Shown piece after piece: positions 6,638 to 10,672 of a stretch of 10,672 nucleotides of DNA. How positions within the stretch are numbered: the first letter of the stretch is position 1; each line of letters starts with the position of its first letter. Both the position numbers and the translations under genes were made by a program. Origin of the DNA: an uncultured Collinsella sp. (GTDB lineage Bacteria > Actinomycetota > Coriobacteriia > Coriobacteriales > Coriobacteriaceae). The notes under the pieces are model-generated. The model did not search any database. It worked only from the letters and a program-made list of their open reading frames with translations, and was not told the origin of the DNA. The stretch spans positions 1 through 10,672 of the forward strand of contig CAAEON010000002.1 of the NCBI GenBank assembly GCA_900757615.1, in the 5' to 3' direction.

Positions 6638-6642
6638 GCATC

Positions 6643-6704
6643 TGTTGATTGGGGACAGACTTAAATGAGCGTTTTCACGCATTTAAGTCTGTCCCCAATC
6701 AACA
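6643..6704. repeat. 62-nt element with perfect 25-bp inverted arms
   Basis: Positions 6643-6667 are exactly complementary to 6680-6704 around a 12-nt centre. The arms contain TTGGGGACAGACTTAAAT and its complement. The centre can add a small GCGT/ACGC hairpin in another register. There is no U-tract, and it starts only 5 nt after the T-run of the ftsH terminator, so a second terminator is not needed. The size and perfect arms suit a dispersed palindromic repeat (REPIN or MITE type). No direct target duplication is visible in the flanks. Confidence 0.85.
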
Positions 6705-6732
6705 TTCTGCGGCACTTTGCTCGGCTAAAGCG

Positions 6733-6738
6733 TACAAT
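6733..6738 (+). promoter_or_regulatory. putative -10 box of the aminotransferase gene
   Basis: TACAAT lies 24 nt before the ATG at 6763, between the inverted-repeat element and the gene. No convincing -35 exists at 16-18 bp. The hexamer is shared with other promoters in this window. Confidence 0.5.
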
Positions 6739-6762
6739 AGCGCCTATGCGAAAGGGGAACAG

Positions 6763-7947
6763 ATGATCAACGAAACTATGTTTGCTCGCGGTGCGGAAAG
6801 TTCCATCATCCGCGAGATCTTTAGCTACGGCCTTGAGCGCAAGGCACAGATCGGCGCGGAAAACGTGTTCGATTTCTCACTGGGTAACCCGAGCGTTCCG
6901 GCACCTGCCGCCGTGGCTGAGTCCATTAAGAAGGCCTTGGAGCTGCCGAGCGACCAGCTGCATGGATACACGCCTGCACCGGGCCTGCCGCAGTGCCGTA
7001 CCGCCGTGGCCGAATCGCTCAACCGCCGCTTTGGAACGAACTATGAGGGTAAGGACGTCTTTATGACGGTGGGTGCCGCGGCTTCGCTCACCTGCACGCT
7101 CAACGCCGTTACGAACCCGGGCGACGAGGTTATTGTTATCGCCCCATACTTTCCGGAGTATCGCGTTTGGATTGAGAAGGCCGGCTGTACGTGTGTTGAG
7201 GCGCTCGCCGATGAAGATACGTTCCAGCTGAGCGTGGACAACGTGCTCAAGGCGATTACCGATAAGACGGCGGCCGTCATCATCGACTCGCCCAACAACC
7301 CGACTGGTGCCGTATATACACGCGACACGCTGACGCGACTGGCCAATGTTCTGCGCGAGGCCAACGCTCAGCGCGATCCCGAGAATCCGATTATGCTCAT
7401 CTCGGATGAGCCGTACCGCGAAATCGTGTACGGTGCCGAGGTGCCTTGGGTGCCCTCGATCTACGAGAACACCGTGGTGTGCTACTCGTATTCCAAGTCG
7501 TTGTCGCTGCCGGGTGAGCGCGTGGGGTGGATCTTGGTTCCCAACACCAATCCGCAGGCTGCCCGTCTGATGCCGGCTGTTGCGGGTGCTGCCCGTACGC
7601 TGGGCTTCGTGTGCGCGCCGGCGCTCTTTCAGCGCGTAATTATCGACTGCATCGATGAGCCGAGTGATGTCGAGGCCTATGCTCGCAACCGCACGGCGCT
7701 CACCGATGCCTTGGCGGACTACGGCTACACCTATGTTGAGCCGGATGGCGCGTTCTACCTATGGGTGAAAGCGTTGGAGCCCGATGCGAATGCGTTTTGC
7801 GAGCGCGCAAAGAAGTATGAGTTGCTTGCGGTTCCCTCGGACAGCTTTGGTATGCCGGGTTGGTTCCGCCTGGGCTATTGCGTGAGTTACGAAACGATTG
7901 TCAATTCGCTACCCGCTTGGAAACAGTTGGCGGACGAGTATCGTTAA
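6763..7947 (+). CDS. class I PLP-dependent aminotransferase
   Basis: This 394-residue fold-type I aminotransferase (class I/II, aspartate aminotransferase-like) should move an amino group between an amino acid and a 2-oxo acid in the cytoplasm. Visible cofactor residues are GAAASL (104-109) for the PLP phosphate, N179 in SPNNPTG, D215 and Y218 in SDEPY, the Schiff-base lysine K245 in YSYSKSLSLPGERVGW with R253, and R369 in WFRLGY for the substrate carboxylate. No catalytic residue is missing. Substrate cannot be read from the sequence; aspartate, alanine or aromatic substrates are all possible. AAAGGGG lies 5 nt before the ATG at 6763, which fixes the start; a longer open frame begins inside the inverted repeat and is unlikely to be used. 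It has its own TACAAT promoter and is probably monocistronic. Confidence 0.93.
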   Translation: MINETMFARGAESSIIREIFSYGLERKAQIGAENVFDFSLGNPSVPAPAAVAESIKKALELPSDQLHGYTPAPGLPQCRTAVAESLNRRFGTNYEGKDVFMTVGAAASLTCTLNAVTNPGDEVIVIAPYFPEYRVWIEKAGCTCVEALADEDTFQLSVDNVLKAITDKTAAVIIDSPNNPTGAVYTRDTLTRLANVLREANAQRDPENPIMLISDEPYREIVYGAEVPWVPSIYENTVVCYSYSKSLSLPGERVGWILVPNTNPQAARLMPAVAGAARTLGFVCAPALFQRVIIDCIDEPSDVEAYARNRTALTDALADYGYTYVEPDGAFYLWVKALEPDANAFCERAKKYELLAVPSDSFGMPGWFRLGYCVSYETIVNSLPAWKQLADEYR

Positions 7948-7981
7948 AAGTAAAGCGCTCTGCCTACAATGTTTTACGTGA

Positions 7982-8012
7982 AACGGGGTTTGGTGTTAAG
8001 CCGGACCCCGTT
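7982..8012 (+). terminator. hairpin after the aminotransferase gene, possible weak terminator
   Basis: AACGGGGT (7982-7989) pairs perfectly with ACCCCGTT (8005-8012), and four further inner pairs (two G·U) leave a 7-nt loop. Only TTGT follows instead of a proper U-run, so intrinsic termination would be weak. A TACAAT at 7965-7970 lies just upstream, so the hairpin could instead be the 5' end of a leader running to the next gene. Confidence 0.45.
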
Positions 8013-8045
8013 GTCATGAACGTTGTGTCATTGGGATGGAGTGGT

Positions 8046-8075
8046 TTTACGACTATCGAAGGCTATGCGTACAAT
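8046..8075 (+). promoter_or_regulatory. putative promoter of the PHP hydrolase gene
   Basis: A -35-like TTTACG (8046-8051) and a -10-like TACAAT (8070-8075) are separated by 18 bp. The -10 ends 37 nt before the ATG at 8113. It is the best-formed of the TACAAT promoters here. Confidence 0.55.
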
Positions 8076-8112
8076 GAATATAAGCGACGGCCGTGCCAGA
8101 TAAGGAGACCTG

Positions 8113-8934
8113 ATGCCCTACCTGCTTTCTTGTGACATTCATACCCATACGATGTTCTCTGCGCATGCATATTCGACCATTGAGGAGAATGTGTACTGGG
8201 CGGCAGAGCGTGGCCTGCAGGTACTCGGATCTGCCGACCATTTGAGCTCTATGGTTACGGCTTGCCCCAATGACCTGCGCAGTTACCAGTTCTTTATCAA
8301 CCAGGATATCTGGCCGCGCATTTGGAGCGGCGTGCTGGTGCTGCGTGGTGCCGAGGCCGATATCGTTTCGCTGGACGGAAGCCTGTTTGGCGAGGACACT
8401 CCTGTCACGCTCGATATCGCCGGCGATTCGTACAGCCGTCAGCATTCACTGTTCGATTTGGTTACGCGTAATTTGGATTATTTGGTTGCAAGCGTGCATA
8501 ATCCGCAGATTGCTGAGGGCGCGACGCTGGCCCAGACGACCGAGATGTATATCAATGCCTTGGAACACCCCAAGGTGTTCATGCTGGGCCACGCGGGTCG
8601 CTCGGGCGTGCCGTTCGATATCGACGAGGTGCTGTTGGCGGCTAAGGCCAAGCACAAGATTATCGAGATCAACAACCATAGTCTTGAACACGGTGTCGAC
8701 ACTGAGCATTGGGCTGTATGCCGCAAGATCGCCGAGCGTTGCGCTGAGCTTGGCGTGGGCATTGGCGTTTCGACCGATGCGCACATTGGCATGGCAATTG
8801 GTAAGCTCGATCACGCGCGCAAGATGCTCGACGAGATTCACTTCCCGTTGGATCTGATCGTGACGCGCGATCGCGAGACGCTGCTACGCGAGATGGCGGC
8901 AGCCGGCGTGTGCGACCTGCGCAAGGGGATGTAG
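8113..8934 (+). CDS. YcdX-type PHP domain metal-dependent hydrolase
   Basis: This 273-residue cytoplasmic protein has a PHP domain of the YcdX type, a zinc-dependent TIM-like barrel expected to hydrolyse phosphoesters; its natural substrate is not known. All nine metal ligands of Escherichia coli YcdX can be matched by eye: H10, H12, H18 (DIHTHTMFSAHAYST), H43 (ADH), E81 (LRGAEAD), H129 (ASVH), H160 (GHAG), D222 and H224 (STDAH). INQDIWPRIWSGV (62-74) and IEINNHS (184-190) also match that protein. E81 and H129 are 48 residues apart, against 28 in the E. coli enzyme from memory, so about 20 residues are inserted near 84-115. AAGGAG lies 5 nt before the ATG. A promoter is at 8046-8075 and a GC-rich hairpin follows at 8950. 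Confidence 0.93.
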   Translation: MPYLLSCDIHTHTMFSAHAYSTIEENVYWAAERGLQVLGSADHLSSMVTACPNDLRSYQFFINQDIWPRIWSGVLVLRGAEADIVSLDGSLFGEDTPVTLDIAGDSYSRQHSLFDLVTRNLDYLVASVHNPQIAEGATLAQTTEMYINALEHPKVFMLGHAGRSGVPFDIDEVLLAAKAKHKIIEINNHSLEHGVDTEHWAVCRKIAERCAELGVGIGVSTDAHIGMAIGKLDHARKMLDEIHFPLDLIVTRDRETLLREMAAAGVCDLRKGM

Positions 8935-8949
8935 CGGAATTTATAAACC

Positions 8950-8991
8950 AAGCGAGGGGGGGGCGGCCCGCCTGGGCCGCCCCCCTCGCTT
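8950..8991. terminator. GC-rich hairpin between convergent genes
   Basis: An inner 12-bp G+C stem (8958-8969 with 8974-8985, loop GCCT) continues as a 6-bp outer stem (8950-8955 with 8986-8991) past a 2-nt bulge made by the eight-G run at 8956-8963. It sits between the stops of the PHP gene (8934) and the methyltransferase gene (9003). There is no U-run on either strand beyond two Ts. It is a likely bidirectional transcription stop by position. Confidence 0.6.
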
Positions 8992-9002
8992 GTGCCGGTG
9001 GA

Positions 9003-10451
9003 TTAGCGGCGTTCGAGGACCGCTACGGTTTCGGTGTGGTCGGTGTGAGGGAACATGTCGACCGGCGTGATCTTGAGCAGGCGATAGCCTCCGTCGAGGA
9101 GCTGGTGCAGGTCGCGCTCTTGGGTCACGGGGTTGCAGCTGATATAGGTGATGCGGCGCGGCTTAAGTGCGCAGGCAGCTTCGAGGAACTCGGGCGTGGA
9201 GCCGGCGCGCGGCGGGTCGATGGAAAGAACGTCGACGCGTTCGTTGTTGTCGGCGGCATCCAGGATGTAGTTGGTGGCGTCGTCGGCCATAAACCAAGCG
9301 CTGCGGGTGAGGCCGTTGAGCTCGGCATTGCGACGTGCGTCGGCAATGCCCGCCGGGTTGCGCTCCACGCCGAGCAGCATAATGCCGACGCCTCTGTCCT
9401 GGGCATCCTTCGCGGCGCACAGACCGATAGTTCCGCTACCGCAATAGGCATCCATGAGTACGTCGCCCTGCTGCAGGTCCATGCCGTCAATCGCGAGCTG
9501 ATAGAGCAGCTCGGTCTGCTGCGGGTTGGTCTGGTAGAACGCGGTGGGGGAGATATCGAACTCGCAGCCGAGCAGCTGGTCGCGCATGCACTCGGCGCCA
9601 TAGACGATACGAGTCTCCTCGCCCAAGATGGCGTTACCGGGACGGCCATTGATATTTTGGGCAACGGTGACGATATGCGGATCGAGTGCCGCCACGGCTT
9701 CAAAGAACTCCTGCGCATGCGGCAAGTCGCGCTGAGCGGTCACGAGGGTGACCATAATCTGGTCGGTGCGCCAGCCGCAGCGAACGACGGCATAGCGAAG
9801 CAGCCCCAGATGCTTGTCTTCGTTAAAGGCGGGAATGTGCAGACGTTCGGCCTCGCGAGCGATGCCGTTGAGAATCTGACGAGCGCCCGGCGCCTCGACA
9901 GGACACTCGGGTACGGCAACGATCTTGTGCGTGCCGCGCTCAAAGAAGCCGCAGCGGACAGCACCCTCCTTACCAGGAGCAAACGGTGTGGCAGCCTTAT
10001 GACGAAAACCACGCGGCGCAGGATATTTACCCGGGTCGCCCAGGGTGACTCCCATGCCGCGAATGGGGTCGACGCTAATACCCTCGCGCTCGCAAAGAGC
10101 AGCAAAAAGCTCCTCCATGGCGGCCTGCTTGGCGGCGAGCTGCTTCTTATAAGGACGATTGAGCGCCGTACACCCACCGCAAGCTTTCATGATGGAACAG
10201 GGGGACTTGGGGTCCACAGCCTTACGCGCAGACGAAACCCGATCTTTATGCGAGCGCTTGGAGCGAGTCTGAGATGCCTTATCCTCGTTCCGACGAGAGC
10301 CGGGACGCTTGGCCTTAGCCTTGCCCTTGGCCGACTTACCCTTCGCGTCCTGAGACGACTTGGATTTCTGAGAAGATTTTTTCTCCTCTGACCCCTCAGC
10401 CGCCTCGATCAAAGCACGACGAGCCTTACGCTCCGCACGAGATTCTGCCAT
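9003..10451 (-). CDS. rlmD: TrmA/RlmD-family RNA m5U methyltransferase
   Basis: This 482-residue SAM-dependent enzyme should methylate C5 of a uracil in 23S rRNA. Four cysteines that can hold a [4Fe-4S] cluster are present (C85, C91, C94 in CSIMKACGGC, and C183), as in RlmD and unlike TrmA. The catalytic half has FYQTNP (305-310), the SAM loop DAYCGSGTIGL (334-344), DPPR (412-415), the nucleophile C439 in SCNP, and the general base E474 in HTDHTET. The usual N-terminal TRAM domain is not seen. Instead residues 1-80 are low-complexity and rich in Lys, Arg, Ser and Ala. The exact target uracil (747, 1939 or both) cannot be told. The ATG at 10451 has a weak GGGG site upstream; the next Met (88) would cut into the cluster motif. 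It is monocistronic, convergent with the PHP gene. Confidence 0.93.
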   Translation of the reverse strand: MAESRAERKARRALIEAAEGSEEKKSSQKSKSSQDAKGKSAKGKAKAKRPGSRRNEDKASQTRSKRSHKDRVSSARKAVDPKSPCSIMKACGGCTALNRPYKKQLAAKQAAMEELFAALCEREGISVDPIRGMGVTLGDPGKYPAPRGFRHKAATPFAPGKEGAVRCGFFERGTHKIVAVPECPVEAPGARQILNGIAREAERLHIPAFNEDKHLGLLRYAVVRCGWRTDQIMVTLVTAQRDLPHAQEFFEAVAALDPHIVTVAQNINGRPGNAILGEETRIVYGAECMRDQLLGCEFDISPTAFYQTNPQQTELLYQLAIDGMDLQQGDVLMDAYCGSGTIGLCAAKDAQDRGVGIMLLGVERNPAGIADARRNAELNGLTRSAWFMADDATNYILDAADNNERVDVLSIDPPRAGSTPEFLEAACALKPRRITYISCNPVTQERDLHQLLDGGYRLLKITPVDMFPHTDHTETVAVLERR

Positions 10452-10490
10452 GAATTAACCCCACTAATTTACAAATTGAAATCTGAAAGC

Positions 10491-10496
10491 ATTGTA
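10491..10496 (-). promoter_or_regulatory. rlmD: putative -10 box of the RNA methyltransferase gene
   Basis: Read on the minus strand this is TACAAT, 39 nt before the ATG at 10451. A TTGGCA lies only 3 nt upstream of it and is too close to be its -35. A -35 at normal distance is not evident. Confidence 0.5.
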
Positions 10497-10614
10497 CCGT
10501 GCCAAGTTAGCAGACGATATGCAAGCGCCCATTTCATGTCAGTGATAAGTCCAACGATGTTTGCCCGGCGCGGGCGGGAAGCGGCGCGTAATTAAGTTTA
10601 TCGCGAGTTCCGCA

Positions 10615-10651
10615 CGCAAAGGAAAGCACTTAATGTGCTTTCCGTCTTGCG
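10615..10651. other. hairpin in the right-hand intergenic region
   Basis: GGAAAGCAC (10621-10629) and GTGCTTTCC (10635-10643) form a perfect 9-bp stem with a 5-nt loop (TTAAT). CGCAA/TTGCG at 10615-10619 and 10647-10651 extend it across a small internal loop. On the minus strand it is followed by CCTTTG, so it may be a weak terminator for a gene beyond the right edge. The rest of 10497-10672 shows no gene, only a small GCCCG-GCG-CGGGC hairpin at 10563-10575. Confidence 0.45.
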
Positions 10652-10672
10652 CAGGACTGTAGAGCAGGAAAC

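Noticed and set aside
4325..6682. 785-residue open frame antisense to ftsH
   Set aside because: It runs opposite to a complete, motif-perfect FtsH. High G+C coding sequence often leaves a long open antisense frame. The product is low-complexity His/Leu/Gly-rich with no recognisable domain.
6649..6762. TTG start inside the inverted repeat for the aminotransferase
   Set aside because: The ATG at 6763 has AAAGGGG at 5 nt and follows a -10 box. The extension is encoded by the repeat element and the promoter.
8016..8135. 39-codon small ORF before the PHP gene
   Set aside because: It has no ribosome binding site, contains the PHP promoter, and overlaps the PHP start in another frame.
8910..10391. 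493-residue open frame antisense to the RNA methyltransferase gene
   Set aside because: It overlaps a gene with all catalytic residues intact and crosses the GC-rich hairpin region. The translation shows no family motif.
10452..10672. tRNA, small RNA gene or partial CDS at the right edge
   Set aside because: No cloverleaf, CCA end or supported start codon was found. Only a promoter and hairpins can be argued.

Overview
This window looks like a chromosomal housekeeping segment from a high-GC Gram-positive bacterium. The best guess is the Coriobacteriia (Collinsella or a relative, Actinomycetota). That rests on the tilS–hpt–ftsH cluster, the roughly 60% G+C of the core genes (62% over 5521-5940 by hand count), and the style of the proteins. 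It is inference from reading only; no search was run. No phage genes, transposase, CRISPR array, tRNA or rRNA was found.

Left part (1-1300): a strong terminator for a gene lying off the left edge comes first. Next is a minus-strand gene for a small unrecognised protein with one C-terminal membrane segment (99-566). A 276-bp divergent intergenic region rich in palindromes follows, then an Hsp20-type small heat-shock chaperone (843-1274). The chaperone and the next minus-strand gene converge on a long hairpin at 1301-1348.

Centre (1357-6640): a YycJ/WalJ-type metallo-beta-lactamase-fold nuclease (minus) is transcribed away from tilS. On the plus strand follow tilS (tRNA-Ile2 lysidine synthetase), hpt (purine salvage) and ftsH (membrane AAA+ zinc protease). 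hpt has its own extended -10 promoter beside a nested palindrome. hpt and ftsH are one nucleotide apart and almost certainly share a transcript. ftsH ends at a canonical terminator, immediately followed by a 62-nt element with perfect 25-bp inverted arms that no gene explains.

Right part (6643-10672): a class I PLP-dependent aminotransferase and a YcdX-type PHP metal-dependent hydrolase lie on the plus strand, each with its own likely promoter. A TrmA/RlmD-family rRNA m5U methyltransferase with an unusual Lys-rich N-terminus lies on the minus strand and converges on a very GC-rich hairpin. The last 221 bp hold its promoter and one hairpin, with no gene seen.

Most genes are conserved single-copy functions: protein quality control (Hsp20, FtsH), RNA modification (TilS, RlmD), nucleotide salvage (Hpt), DNA or RNA processing (YycJ) and amino-acid metabolism (aminotransferase). 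I see no convincing new multi-gene system. The items most worth a second look are the 25-bp inverted-repeat element at 6643-6704, the orphan tail-anchored protein, and the palindromes sitting on promoters.
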